From CAYYIS01 sp964470965 (GTDB lineage: Bacteria; JAAXHH01; JABIQT01), in the NCBI GenBank assembly GCA_964470965.1, contig CAYYIS010000014.1:35566-99565 (forward strand): a stretch of 64,000 nucleotides of DNA, read 5' to 3'. Positions 40,587-49,918 of this stretch are shown piece after piece. Numbering within the stretch: the stretch's first letter is position 1; the number at the start of each line of letters is the position of its first letter. A program made the position numbers and the translations under genes. Below the pieces are notes generated by a model. It did no database searches, had not been told where the DNA came from, and was given only the letters and a program-made list of their open reading frames with translations.

Positions 40587-42458
40587 TTATCCGTGAAGCT
40601 CGGTGGCAACTTCCTCCAACCCTAAACTCTCCAAACGTTCCTGGCTGGGGATGGCGGTTTCCGGATCCCAGTCCATAGCATCGCAGAAATCCCGGACCTG
40701 TGTATCGATATCCACTGTTATGTTTCGGACATTGCCAGCGGTCTGAGGCGGATCACCGATCAGTCGTCCCGGCACCTCAAAATGAATGGGGTTTAAGCCT
40801 TCACGCAGATTGAACGCATGGCGGATGTGTGCGATGCGTTCACCGATTCTAAATGCCTCCTCGGTATCTATATCCCATCCGGTAACGGCCTGTAGGTGAT
40901 CGGGTATAAAATTCCAGTCATATGACAGGAAGGCGAACATGCAGACTCCTGCGGCGTTGACCACATGGATCATCTCCATGCATTTTTTATGGATCTCCCC
41001 CTTACCGCTCCACTCGTACTTATCATGGTCCGGCCATTTTTCCAGGACGGGCGGCATGTCTTCGTGGCCCTGCGTGTGACGGGCCGGTGTGGCGTCCATT
41101 TTATAGGTGGTAGCGAGGCCCGGCGCGAACTTGGGATCGTGCATGGGTACTTCCGATCCCTGCACATGCATAGCATACTGCTCAGCCCCTTTACCGATTT
41201 TCGCGGCTGCCTTCCGGGTACCGTCTGCCAGGACATCACCGATCCCCTCACGATGCGCCATTTTTTCTAGAAGCTGAATCAAGGCTTTATCATTGCCCCA
41301 GTTGAGTTCGATGCCACCTGTGTCCTCTTTGGTGAGGATACCGTTCTCATAACACTCTACCGCGAAAGCGGCGGTACACCCGGCGCCTATGGTGTCAAAG
41401 CCATAGCGGTTGCACAGCTCATTGATCTTGATGAGCGCGGGAAAATTGTCCATCAGGGTCATGGTGCCCCAGGAAGCCGCGGTTTCGTATTCCACCTTGT
41501 GATGGGCGGTGCCCTGGTATGGACCTTCTTCTTTAACGGACATATGACCACCGCAGGACATGGTACACCGCCAGCAGCCATACTTTTTATCCTGGTATGC
41601 GATCAGCGTGTCCTGTTCGAATTTTGTCATGCCCTGGGGAAAATCCGCCGTACCCGCGCCACCCCAGTTTTTAACAGGAGAATCACCACTCATGGCCGAA
41701 TCCCCTGTAATACCGATGGTGCCGTAGTCCCTGAAGAGTTCGTAGGCGCCACCTGTAGCCTTCATGTATTTTTTTCTAGTTTCTTTGGACAGCGCTTCAT
41801 CGTAGAGCGGGACTTCGGCGGTTCCCGATACGGCGATAGCCTTGAGCCTTTTAGAACCCATCACAGCGCCCACTCCGGACCGACCCGCAGCACGCCCTTT
41901 GTCATTCATGATAGCAGAGATCAGACTCAAATTTTCACCGGCCTGACCGATGCATGCCACCTCGATTTTCTTACCGCCACGCCCCTTGGTCTCGCCAAGT
42001 GTTTGCTTTAGCATGTCTTCTGTTTCGTTAGAATCTTTACCCCACAGGAACTCCGCATCACGTAGTTCGGCCACGCCGTTGTCGATGTTGAGGTAGACGG
42101 GTGAATCCGAGCAGCCGTTGAACAGTATGCCGTCATAACCGGCAAATTTCAGGTGAGGTCCGAACGTACCGCCACAGTTGGCATCACCCCAAGTATCCGT
42201 CAACGGCGATTTGCAAACCACTACGAAACGGTTGCCTTCGATCGAAGGGGAGCCTGTCAACGGCCCGGTGAAGAACCCCAGCATATTATCCGGTCCGAGC
42301 GCATCAACACCTGGCTTCATTCGGTCGAACAGTAGTTTTGCTCCGATTCCGTATCCGCCTAAAAAGTCCCGGCAGAGAGACTCGTCCAGCGGCTCATCCC
42401 GCACCTCACCCGTCGTGAGATTGACATTGAGGATCTTACCCATATAACCTCTGGCCAT
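40587..42458 (-). CDS. Tungsten-containing aldehyde:ferredoxin oxidoreductase
   Basis: A 623-residue AOR-family enzyme, full length. It oxidises aldehydes to acids and passes electrons to ferredoxin through one [4Fe-4S] cluster and a tungsto-bispterin. The cluster ligands are C295, C298, C302 (YGCWRCTMSCGG) and C506 (AAGVCMFAFL), spaced as in Pyrococcus furiosus AOR. The N-terminal domain (GYMGKILNVNLTTGEV, DFLGGYGIGAKLL, ANCGGTFGP) binds the pterins. ATG 42458 is preceded by AGGAG. The enzyme implies anaerobic or microaerobic metabolism and tungstate uptake. The next gene upstream on the same strand is L-rhamnose isomerase; rhamnose breakdown yields lactaldehyde, a possible substrate (inference). 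Confidence 0.96.
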   Translation of the reverse strand: MARGYMGKILNVNLTTGEVRDEPLDESLCRDFLGGYGIGAKLLFDRMKPGVDALGPDNMLGFFTGPLTGSPSIEGNRFVVVCKSPLTDTWGDANCGGTFGPHLKFAGYDGILFNGCSDSPVYLNIDNGVAELRDAEFLWGKDSNETEDMLKQTLGETKGRGGKKIEVACIGQAGENLSLISAIMNDKGRAAGRSGVGAVMGSKRLKAIAVSGTAEVPLYDEALSKETRKKYMKATGGAYELFRDYGTIGITGDSAMSGDSPVKNWGGAGTADFPQGMTKFEQDTLIAYQDKKYGCWRCTMSCGGHMSVKEEGPYQGTAHHKVEYETAASWGTMTLMDNFPALIKINELCNRYGFDTIGAGCTAAFAVECYENGILTKEDTGGIELNWGNDKALIQLLEKMAHREGIGDVLADGTRKAAAKIGKGAEQYAMHVQGSEVPMHDPKFAPGLATTYKMDATPARHTQGHEDMPPVLEKWPDHDKYEWSGKGEIHKKCMEMIHVVNAAGVCMFAFLSYDWNFIPDHLQAVTGWDIDTEEAFRIGERIAHIRHAFNLREGLNPIHFEVPGRLIGDPPQTAGNVRNITVDIDTQVRDFCDAMDWDPETAIPSQERLESLGLEEVATELHG

Positions 42459-42864
42459 GGTAAATCTCCTTATAAAGTTAGTGGTTAACCTGACCGTTGT
42501 TTAGTTTCAATTATCTCGATAGAACCCGGTTACCGGCGTATACACCGCGACGGGATGTCTATTCTAATCATATTACTTTTTTCAAATAATGAAAAGGTAA
42601 AAATGATCAATAGGTATTCAACGATTGATTCAAAATCATTGTGGCAGCTCGTTTCAGCCATCGGTTCTCAACATTTTTATGTTCCATCTTATCAATTCGG
42701 GGCAAGGCAGGAATAACAGCTCTGAATCAGAAATTCGGCAGATGGTGGTGATGACCGCTGTGGCACTGGGTTTTTTCGCTAACGGTCCAAGTCTATCGCC
42801 GGGTGCCGGACATCATCATGCCGAGTGGCAGATCAGGTTTTGAACGGGGATACCCTCCGTTCCT
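42459..42864. other. Intergenic region upstream of AOR gene
   Basis: About 406 bases, AT-rich around 42570-42620, between rhaA and the AOR gene, both on the minus strand. No gene seen. A TTGAAA element on the minus strand in the AT-rich part may belong to an AOR promoter, but no -10 at good spacing is convincing. Confidence 0.5.
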
Positions 42865-44151
42865 TTACTTTCTTTCACTCATGACTTTGGATTCGTACGC
42901 TTCCATCTCCGGAATCCATGCACTGGCTGGCGGTACGTCATCACGGACACAAAGCATATCCCATACGGCACCGAACGGCATGGTCTTGAAATCCTCCATC
43001 AGGGCCAGTCTCTGCGCGTTTTTGCCTTCGTCCTCGTAAGACTTCAGAATGCCGGTTGGATCGAGTAGTGAATAAAGGATCGCTTTGCGGGTTGCCCTCG
43101 TCCCGACTACGTAAGCGCCTACTCTGTTGATGCTTGCATCGAAAAAGTCCAGGGCTACAATAACTCGGTCCCAGGCCTGACCTCTGGCGATTTCCATAAA
43201 CACATTGCGGGTGTCATCGCTGAATGTCACCACATGGTCGCTGTCCCAGCGGATCGGACGGCTTGTGTGTATCAACAGCTTCTTGTGAAACATCAGATGT
43301 GCGGAGATTTTGTCGTGGATAGTCTCCGTAGGATGGAAATGTCCCATATCGAGACACAGTACCAAATTCCGAGAAAGCGCATAATTGCTGTAGAATTCTG
43401 CTGAACCCGCCACGAATTCCTCACTACCCAGTCCGAACAGTTTACTTTCGACGGCGTCAATGCAGAGCATGGTATCGATACCGTGTTTCGCATCGAACAT
43501 TTCGTCGTACGATGCGACCAGGTTTTTGCGGGCAGTCCACCGATCAACCGGATAATCTTTGCATCCATCCGGTATCCAGTGGTTCAGCACGCAGGGCCCC
43601 AACTCACGCCCGATATGTTCTGCTATATGACGGCATGCGATCCCATGGCGCATCCAGAATGCCCGGATTTCCGGATCGGGATGGGCCAGTGTATACCCGT
43701 CGTCTGCTTTGGGGTGAGCGAAAAAGGTGGTATTGAAGTCAAGCCCGATAACCCGGTCCCTGGCCCATTCGATCCAGTCGGAAAAGTGTTCCGGCCGCTG
43801 TTCGTCCCGATCCACCGGCTTGCCTCCGAACTCGGCGTAGGAGGCGTGGATATTCACACGCTGCACGCCGGGCAGAAGGTCCATTACCTTACCCAGATCG
43901 GACCGGATCTCGTGGCCGTTGCGCGCCTTGCCCGGATAGTTTCCGGTGGCCATGATACCTGCGCCGGAAATATCTTTACCGGCATTTTCCAGACCGCTGA
44001 CGTCATCGGTCTGCCAGCAATGGAGCGAAATGGGAATGGCGAGGGCAGCTTGGATGGCTGCATCCGTGTCAACCCGGAAGTCCGCGTATCTGTGTTTCGC
44101 CAGTTCGTATGCTTGCTCTACCTGCGATGCCGCAGGGGAAGGAATGGACAT
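42865..44151 (-). CDS. rhaA: L-rhamnose isomerase
   Basis: A 428-residue L-rhamnose isomerase, which converts L-rhamnose to L-rhamnulose in the cytoplasm. It aligns along the whole length with the E. coli enzyme: ISLHCWQTDDVSG, MATGNYPGKARN, LDFNTTFFAHP, WIPDGCKDYPVDR, IDAVESKLFG, LDMGHFHPTE and RWDSDHVV. Manganese/zinc ligands are E235, D268, H295, D303 and D305, each one position after the E. coli numbers. ATG 44151 follows GAGGAG. No rhamnulokinase or rhamnulose-1-phosphate aldolase is in the window, so the rest of the pathway must be elsewhere or nonphosphorylated. The neighbouring AOR gene may handle the lactaldehyde product. Confidence 0.97.
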   Translation of the reverse strand: MSIPSPAASQVEQAYELAKHRYADFRVDTDAAIQAALAIPISLHCWQTDDVSGLENAGKDISGAGIMATGNYPGKARNGHEIRSDLGKVMDLLPGVQRVNIHASYAEFGGKPVDRDEQRPEHFSDWIEWARDRVIGLDFNTTFFAHPKADDGYTLAHPDPEIRAFWMRHGIACRHIAEHIGRELGPCVLNHWIPDGCKDYPVDRWTARKNLVASYDEMFDAKHGIDTMLCIDAVESKLFGLGSEEFVAGSAEFYSNYALSRNLVLCLDMGHFHPTETIHDKISAHLMFHKKLLIHTSRPIRWDSDHVVTFSDDTRNVFMEIARGQAWDRVIVALDFFDASINRVGAYVVGTRATRKAILYSLLDPTGILKSYEDEGKNAQRLALMEDFKTMPFGAVWDMLCVRDDVPPASAWIPEMEAYESKVMSERK

Positions 44152-44458
44152 AAAGCTCCTCTACTTTCTTGAATTCATCGTACCATCACGCCCACCGCAC
44201 ACTTTCATAATGCGGCCCATGCGTACCAGATCATATCGGGGTATCTGCCGGTCTCTTCATACCACTAACTTTTATTCTCCCAAGTCCACGCTCGCCTTCC
44301 CGAGACAGGGGCGGTTGAAGCCAGTCCCAAACCTCCTTGTTCTGCCCGAACAGAACAAGGAACTTATCAGATACTGAACGCGCCGGACACGGTAAAATGC
44401 TACAGGTCACCAGGGTAATCCAATTAAAGTCCCGAATGTTTGGACTTTCCACAAAGCG
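44152..44458. other. Intergenic region upstream of rhaA
   Basis: About 307 bases between the DUF4301 stop and the rhaA start, both minus strand. No gene seen. It contains the perfect 11-bp inverted repeat at 44334-44361. Confidence 0.55.
44334..44361. promoter_or_regulatory. Perfect 11-bp inverted repeat upstream of rhaA (operator or hairpin)
   Basis: TCCTTGTTCTG (44334-44344) and CAGAACAAGGA (44351-44361) are exact complements separated by CCCGAA. It is the longest perfect inverted repeat I found. It lies 183-210 bases before the rhaA start and about 100 bases after the DUF4301 stop. With no T-tract, it is either an operator or an mRNA hairpin. Confidence 0.5.
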
Positions 44459-46039
44459 TTAGATGCTATCAATCGGACTACGTACCTGACCCTTTAGACC
44501 TAGGTGTCCGAATTTCAGCAGGTCTTCCACAGACTTAACCGAGGCAAACACAATCTTGGGAACTTCGACGAAAATCGTATTCCAGTGAGCCATGCCGCCA
44601 TTCCAGAGCCCCGGAAGTTCCATTGCTTTCATATGTTGGCCGTTGTGCCACCTGTTCGATATAAAGCCGGTATCCGGATCTCTGAAATGTAACAGGTCAA
44701 ACGGTTTACCAGTGTGGTCCCGAACACCACAGGCAAGATCAACCGGATTGAAGTGCGTGGACCGATACCAGATTTCCTGCTGTTCCTTAGATCCAGGATC
44801 TACCTGGGCCGACTCGATAATCTGTGGCGTTACGCTACCGTTTTTGTGATGAACCCAGAAAGGCGCCCCCCCCGGTGCACCGGTGTTTCTGACCATACCA
44901 CAGACGCGTAAAGGACGGTTCAGGCATTCTATGAACCGACCTCGTAGATCTTTAACATTCTCCGAGAACGGATATCCCAGGTTTCCCGAGATGAAATCTA
45001 TTATCTCATCCGAAAGTGATCGTGGGATCGAACCGGACGCAATAGAGTCCAGGTAGGTGAAGATCCGGTTTTGAGTTTCGATCAGGTAACCGCCGAGGAT
45101 TTTTTTGTGTCGGGCAATTTCCGGGAGATGCTCCTCTACGGTGACGTTGTCGATATTTTTTATCAGAACGATGTCACCTTCTAAGTCATTCAAGTTTTCC
45201 AGTAACGCACCATGTCCCCCGGGCCTAAAACTAATTCCATGGGTAGTTCTGAACGGCCGGTTATTCTGATCGACTGCGATCGTATCCGTTTCAATCTTCT
45301 GAGATGAACAGTTTATTTCCAGCCGATTGAACGATGATTCATACTTTGGCTGAACTTCGGCGATATGTTCCAAGGCCGCGTCCAGATGTTCCGGAGAAAC
45401 TGTAAAGTGTACCCGGGCCGTACCGTTTGCGTCTGATGCGTACGAAACCGCCTCTAGAATATGCTCTTCGATCGGGGTCCTTACGAAACTGCCATATCCG
45501 TGGAAAGGCAGCAAACCTTTCGGCTTGTTAGCATAATTGAGTTTTTTGGTGTTGAGGATGCTGTCAGCGATTTCATCGTACCGCCCTGCGGTCCTTGCGG
45601 CTTCAAGAGACTTCCGGCCAATGTAATTTTCCAGGATCGGAAAAAAAGCGTACCGATGTAGATTTTCAAAGAACCGAAGTGTCACGGCAGCTTCCGTGTC
45701 GATACGTGACCGTTCTTCCAGTCCGGTTCGGGTCAGGGGGGCGTATCTATTTCTTGCAGACAGAATTGCGCCAAACATCCGGGAGCCCGCGCCTGATGCA
45801 GGAACGAGCTTCATCACCCTGCCTGCGGCCACCGCGGAATCGTACCGTTCTATATATTCTTTGGCTTTCCGATCACCTATAACCTTGATCCCGTCGCCCG
45901 ATACGCAGGGACGATCCAGATCGGCAAAAGGAGAACCCCGTTGAATTAGCTCTATTTGATACTGAACCTGTTCGGGAGTAAGGCCCCTGGATGCTAACTG
46001 TTTCAAGTCAAGGGCGGTCAGTCTCATCGGGTCTGCCAT
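44459..46039 (-). CDS. DUF4301 family protein (nucleotidyltransferase-like)
   Basis: A 526-residue protein of the DUF4301 family. The N-terminal third contains MKLVPASGAGSRMFGAIL, a glycine-rich loop like that of sugar-phosphate nucleotidyltransferases, followed by GLLPFHGYG, FRTTHGISFRPGGHGALL and NIDNVTVEEHLP, all typical of the family; C-terminal blocks include VCGMVRNTGAPGGAPFWV and FNPVDLACGVRD. The function is not established; the fold suggests nucleotide-sugar or phosphosugar chemistry. The start may be ATG 46039 or an internal ATG four codons later; neither has a strong RBS. It is co-directional with rhaA 307 bases downstream. Confidence 0.92.
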   Translation of the reverse strand: MADPMRLTALDLKQLASRGLTPEQVQYQIELIQRGSPFADLDRPCVSGDGIKVIGDRKAKEYIERYDSAVAAGRVMKLVPASGAGSRMFGAILSARNRYAPLTRTGLEERSRIDTEAAVTLRFFENLHRYAFFPILENYIGRKSLEAARTAGRYDEIADSILNTKKLNYANKPKGLLPFHGYGSFVRTPIEEHILEAVSYASDANGTARVHFTVSPEHLDAALEHIAEVQPKYESSFNRLEINCSSQKIETDTIAVDQNNRPFRTTHGISFRPGGHGALLENLNDLEGDIVLIKNIDNVTVEEHLPEIARHKKILGGYLIETQNRIFTYLDSIASGSIPRSLSDEIIDFISGNLGYPFSENVKDLRGRFIECLNRPLRVCGMVRNTGAPGGAPFWVHHKNGSVTPQIIESAQVDPGSKEQQEIWYRSTHFNPVDLACGVRDHTGKPFDLLHFRDPDTGFISNRWHNGQHMKAMELPGLWNGGMAHWNTIFVEVPKIVFASVKSVEDLLKFGHLGLKGQVRSPIDSI

Positions 46040-46230
46040 GTTGGTGCTTTCAAATCAACTGGATCTTTTTGTCCTGGACGGCCAATTACATTACTCGATC
46101 AGGTTAATATCTGCAATTGTATTAAACCCGGGTAGTAGTGTCAAGGCATTACAAGTGTCTGTATTTCCTGCGGATGATGCCCAGGGGAACAGGACGTTGG
46201 AGGATCGGCGACTTGTTTCCGGCACTCCCG

Positions 46231-46635
46231 TTAATCGCGGTTAATCCACGTCTCATGCACCCGCAGCCAGGACAGGCCGTTTGGCGTCTCGGGTGCGTCA
46301 CGGAAAACTGCCGTGCTGACTCTTGAGGTAGTCTCACCATCCTCGGTCTGCCATTCTTGGTATTCTGCCACGGTGAGACCGCCTTCCTGAATAATAGGTC
46401 TGACGTCTTCTATCCAGATCTTGATGCCGACCCTTTTGCCGTGGGCCTTGTAGAGAAGTTCCAGGAGCGGGTTTCGGCCGACACTTCTACCATCCGGCAT
46501 GACGATTATGAATTCCTCTCCCATAACCTGATCCATCGACTTGAACGCATCTTCTGTCTGAGGTAGTCGGGCGTTGAACCAATCCTCGAAGAACCTGTGT
46601 AATGCGACGATCTCATCCTCAACATGCGAATTCAC
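46231..46635 (-). CDS. SnoaL/DUF4440-like small protein (NTF2 fold)
   Basis: A 134-residue protein. I set the start at GTG 46635 because AAGGA sits seven bases upstream; the frame is open further upstream, but that part has no family character. The layout (VEDEIVALHRFFEDWFNARL helix, MGEEFIIVMPDGRSVGRNPLLELL, WIEDVRPIIQEGGLTVAEYQEWQ, STAVFRDAPET, WLRVHETWI) matches the DUF4440/SnoaL cone-shaped NTF2-like fold, used by small hydrolases, isomerases and scaffold subunits. The closing WLRVHETW strand is typical. It lies between the pirin and DUF4301 genes on the same strand. Ligand unknown. Confidence 0.85.
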   Translation of the reverse strand: MNSHVEDEIVALHRFFEDWFNARLPQTEDAFKSMDQVMGEEFIIVMPDGRSVGRNPLLELLYKAHGKRVGIKIWIEDVRPIIQEGGLTVAEYQEWQTEDGETTSRVSTAVFRDAPETPNGLSWLRVHETWINRD

Positions 46636-46931
46636 TGTGTGTTCCTTTCTACATAAGTTGAAATGTCGGTTCCGGCAGGGAACGGGCATGCAAATCACCA
46701 TCGACACCCGAATAGAGATAACTATCGCCTGTTTCGCACGAGGTCCCTTGGAAATCGAGGCCGAACGCGTACCCTGAGCAGACGAATGTACCATTTATTT
46801 GTTACCGGTTCGGCAAAATTCTGGAACCTGTAATCTGGATCTCACCGCCTCACGGGCTGTTTTTCCAGGTCATGAAACCCCTTCTTCAAGTTCCGTTGTG
46901 CATTGTTGTGCAGTCAGTTACGATGAAGATC

Positions 46932-47828
46932 TCATTCCTTGATAAACGTGCCGCTCTGTAATTCCCGGAATGCCTGGGCCAGCTCTTCCTGCGTGTTCAT
47001 CACGATCGGCCCGTGCCAGGCCACGGGCTCCTCAAGCGGTTTACCAGATACCAGCAGGAACCGTAAACCGCGCGCTCCGGCCTGCACGGTCACACTATCT
47101 CCCCTATCAAACAGAATGAGCGATCTGTTACCTGCTTCCTCTGAATTTAGGCCGGTGGCCGTGCCTTCCGTCTTGACAGGCATGGGGCTGCTGGCATCTC
47201 GAAAGGTCCCTGCGCCATCGAAAATATAGGCGAATGCTTGATGGGGCGTACCTACGGGTAGTGTCTTTCGCTGACCAGGGGGAATCCGCACATCGAGATA
47301 TCTTGGGTCGGCCTCGATACCGTCCACGGGGCCTGTCTTACCCCAGAACTCACCACAGATAACCCGGACTTTCGTGCCATCGTCATCTGTCACCTCCGGG
47401 ATATCATGCGACGAGACATCCTGGTAACGGGGTGCGGTCATCTTATTTGATGCCGGCAGGTTGGCCCACAACTGAAACCCGTGCATACGCCCTCTTTCAT
47501 CTCCTCGTGGCATTTCTTGATGGACGATTCCGCTGCCTGCGGTCATCCACTGTATATCGCCAGCTCCGAGGGTCCCTTTGTTGCCTAAGCTGTCCCCGTG
47601 TTCCACCATGCCTGCAAGGACATAGGTAATTGTTTCGATACCACGGTGAGGATGCCATGGAAATCCGGCTTTGAAATCGTCCGGATGATCGTTGCGAAAA
47701 TCATCAAAGAGAAGGAACGGATCAAATTCTGATGTTTCGCTGAATCCGAACGCGCGATGTAAATGTACTCCGGCGCCCTCTATGGCTGGCTGCGCCTCAC
47801 TGACACGTTTTATCGGTCTGATGGACAT
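46932..47828 (-). CDS. Pirin family protein
   Basis: A 298-residue bicupin of the pirin family. Metal-binding residues H59 and H61 (PWHPHRGIET), H103 and E105 (GIVHQEMP) are in place, so iron-bound quercetinase-like or redox-sensor activity is possible. The C-terminal cupin begins around residue 165 and ends PVAWHGPIVMNTQEELAQAF, as in other pirins. I use ATG 47828 (MSIRPIKRVS); a TTG four codons upstream is also possible. No strong RBS is seen. Single gene on the minus strand. Confidence 0.94.
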   Translation of the reverse strand: MSIRPIKRVSEAQPAIEGAGVHLHRAFGFSETSEFDPFLLFDDFRNDHPDDFKAGFPWHPHRGIETITYVLAGMVEHGDSLGNKGTLGAGDIQWMTAGSGIVHQEMPRGDERGRMHGFQLWANLPASNKMTAPRYQDVSSHDIPEVTDDDGTKVRVICGEFWGKTGPVDGIEADPRYLDVRIPPGQRKTLPVGTPHQAFAYIFDGAGTFRDASSPMPVKTEGTATGLNSEEAGNRSLILFDRGDSVTVQAGARGLRFLLVSGKPLEEPVAWHGPIVMNTQEELAQAFRELQSGTFIKE

Positions 47829-48051
47829 GTTTATATTCAATTACTGGTTGAATTTTATTGCCGACGTCACTAAAATGCATGCCTTGAAATGTAATGTATC
47901 GGAGGTTTCCTAACAAGTATAATTATTCTGCGTGTTGCCCAATAAAACGAGTCCTTCCCGCCTACGGTCAAGCTGGCTGAACACCTTTCCGCGCAGGGTG
48001 TCGGGCTGCCTTCAACCTTCGCGCAATGCACCGCAGGCGCACAATGTTCTG

Positions 48052-49554
48052 TTACCGTGGCCGGGAAGGAGACAGTGTTATTGCATAGGCTGTAGCATTG
48101 TTGAGATGGATACGAATCATATGGGAGCCCTTTAATTCCTCGACACCCATGTTTCTCCATTGGATTCGATGAGCTAAGCAGTCGCCTTTAACTTCGACCG
48201 CATCCTCAGCTGACCACCCCCGGATCCGCCGGCCGGATATATCAAGCACTTCGACACGAATACCTCCTTCAGACGCATCCGCGTTCAGCGTGATATCCGA
48301 GTAGCGCGTCAGATCGATCGGTTTTAGGGTTGTTTGCCCGATGTTCCGTAGTGGCCCATCGAGGGTATCCTGGTCGCTGAGGGGCAGCGGCCGAATTCCA
48401 GCGAAGCGGTCCCGGGGAATGGTGGCCAAGCCGATGCCGCTCTTATGCCCTCGATCGTCAGCACTGGTGGCGCCACCGGAATAGGCGCCATAATAAAAAC
48501 GGATTTCATCGTCGAGGATGACAGGGGTCGCATTTGTGAAGATGGATCCCCCGTCAAAATCACCGTGATCACTCCGGGGCAAGACAAATGTATTCCTGAA
48601 CGGGCGGTTCCATTGTATCCCATCCCGACTGATCATCAGTTCTATATCGATCACGCCTCCACCGGTACCCCGATCCAGTATTTGAAGCAATGAAAAATAG
48701 TAGCCCTCATAATAGAACACGGGCGCTGTATGGAATTCCACATGAGGAAGGTCCTGGTCGTCCGGAGACAGTATCAGTTCCGGTGTGTTCCAGCTTATAA
48801 AATCTCTGCTCTCGATGCGTCCCATCCCGTGTTTCCAGAACATACCACCGTCTGGACCGTCGATCCACATTTTGCCGTAGATTGCGTAGACTTTTCGAAT
48901 CGGATCGTACATGGCGTCAACGGCATCGGACATGGTAAGCGGTCTGTGCCAGGAATGACTGTCATCGTCTGTAAAAGGCACAGGAGGACCGAATCCACCT
49001 CGACCATATGCCATAAAGGATAACGGTGCTACCGGATGCTTGGTCCAGTGGACGCCGTCGGGTGAGAACGCCGTACACAGACCGGGATTTTCGTTTTGCC
49101 CATCGCCAGAAAAGTCGAAATATGCCATCTTGTAACGGCGTGCCGGATCGGCGGGCGCGGGGTCCACTAGGACTGAGTTGCCATATCTTAAGGAATATCC
49201 TCCGTTGCCTGTCAGGACGATATTAGACCGTGATTCGCCTTGAAAGGGGCAAATGTCGAACATGGGACGTTCAAAATGGATACCATCATCAGATTCCGCG
49301 TAACAGACAGCGCAGTCAAATGTTCGCTTCTGCAGCTGGTGACCTGTAAAAGCCTGATACCACAGCTGGTATGTTCCTGAGTCGGGGTTCCTGTAGATGC
49401 TCGACCAGGCGAGGGCGACTTCCCATGGATTTTCACGGCCCGAAACCACAGGGTTGTCATCATATCGGCTAAACGAGGTGACCACCCGTTCTGTTCCGCT
49501 GCGGTATAGGATGTGTTGATCATCTACGAACAGGATAGTCCGGGAAGCTGACAT
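48052..49554 (-). CDS. Glycoside hydrolase-like five-bladed beta-propeller protein (GH32/GH43-like) with C-terminal beta-sandwich
   Basis: A 500-residue protein rich in beta-propeller blade motifs: GENPWEVALAWSSIYRN, YQLWYQAFTG, AVCYAESDDGIHFERP, RRYKMAYFDFSGDG, ISRDGIQWNRP and RFYYGAYSGG. These match the repeated SDDGxxW strands of GH32/GH43/GH68-like hydrolases. Acidic residues suitable for catalysis exist (for example in FVDDQ and SDDG), but I cannot assign the pair. Residues from about 410 form a C-terminal beta domain with ITLNADASEGGIRVEVLD, as in GH32 enzymes. No signal peptide is evident. It is divergent from the 319-aa gene at 49919. Confidence 0.85.
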   Translation of the reverse strand: MSASRTILFVDDQHILYRSGTERVVTSFSRYDDNPVVSGRENPWEVALAWSSIYRNPDSGTYQLWYQAFTGHQLQKRTFDCAVCYAESDDGIHFERPMFDICPFQGESRSNIVLTGNGGYSLRYGNSVLVDPAPADPARRYKMAYFDFSGDGQNENPGLCTAFSPDGVHWTKHPVAPLSFMAYGRGGFGPPVPFTDDDSHSWHRPLTMSDAVDAMYDPIRKVYAIYGKMWIDGPDGGMFWKHGMGRIESRDFISWNTPELILSPDDQDLPHVEFHTAPVFYYEGYYFSLLQILDRGTGGGVIDIELMISRDGIQWNRPFRNTFVLPRSDHGDFDGGSIFTNATPVILDDEIRFYYGAYSGGATSADDRGHKSGIGLATIPRDRFAGIRPLPLSDQDTLDGPLRNIGQTTLKPIDLTRYSDITLNADASEGGIRVEVLDISGRRIRGWSAEDAVEVKGDCLAHRIQWRNMGVEELKGSHMIRIHLNNATAYAITLSPSRPR

Positions 49555-49650
49555 AGGCAGGCCTGTTTAAAAAGTTGTTTTAACCGATTCGGTCGACGCT
49601 CCGCCTTTCGGGGCGACATGCCCGCGGTTCGGTGCCATCAGGTACGATTT

Positions 49651-49673
49651 CTGTCGACAGGATCTTTTAAAAG
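49651..49673. promoter_or_regulatory. Two adjacent 10-bp palindromes (candidate operators)
   Basis: CTGTCGACAG (49651-49660) and CTTTTAAAAG (49664-49673) are perfect palindromes three bases apart, about 100 bases upstream of the minus-strand glycoside hydrolase start. Candidate regulator-binding sites. Confidence 0.3.
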
Positions 49674-49843
49674 TTGCTGAGTTTTGGTTGGATATATCAT
49701 AGGTTGCGTTTCCGCCATCGATTTCATGCCCGCGGACCTGCAGGGCAGTACGGAATGTATCGGTCTACTGTTCCAATTGAGGATTAGAGAAAATTTTACT
49801 GCTTATGAGTCGATAGGACAAGGGTTTAATCAGGGATTTTCCG

Positions 49844-49872
49844 TTGACAGTTATTCGGTATGGGAATAATAT
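49844..49872 (+). promoter_or_regulatory. Sigma70 promoter (TTGACA-17-TAATAT) of the fumarylacetoacetase operon
   Basis: A perfect TTGACA at 49844-49849 and TAATAT at 49867-49872 are separated by 17 bases. The start site would be near 49879, leaving about 40 bases before GTG 49919. It is the best promoter match I found in the window. Confidence 0.65.
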
Positions 49873-49918
49873 GTCTGAACCACCTTGAACATTCATTGAA
49901 ACAGAGGTTATCTTTAGC

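Larger units (their letters stand above)
49555..49918. other. Divergent intergenic region with palindromes and a promoter
   Basis: About 364 bases with no gene. It carries two perfect 10-base palindromes near the minus-strand gene and a near-consensus plus-strand promoter close to the start at 49919. Confidence 0.6.
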
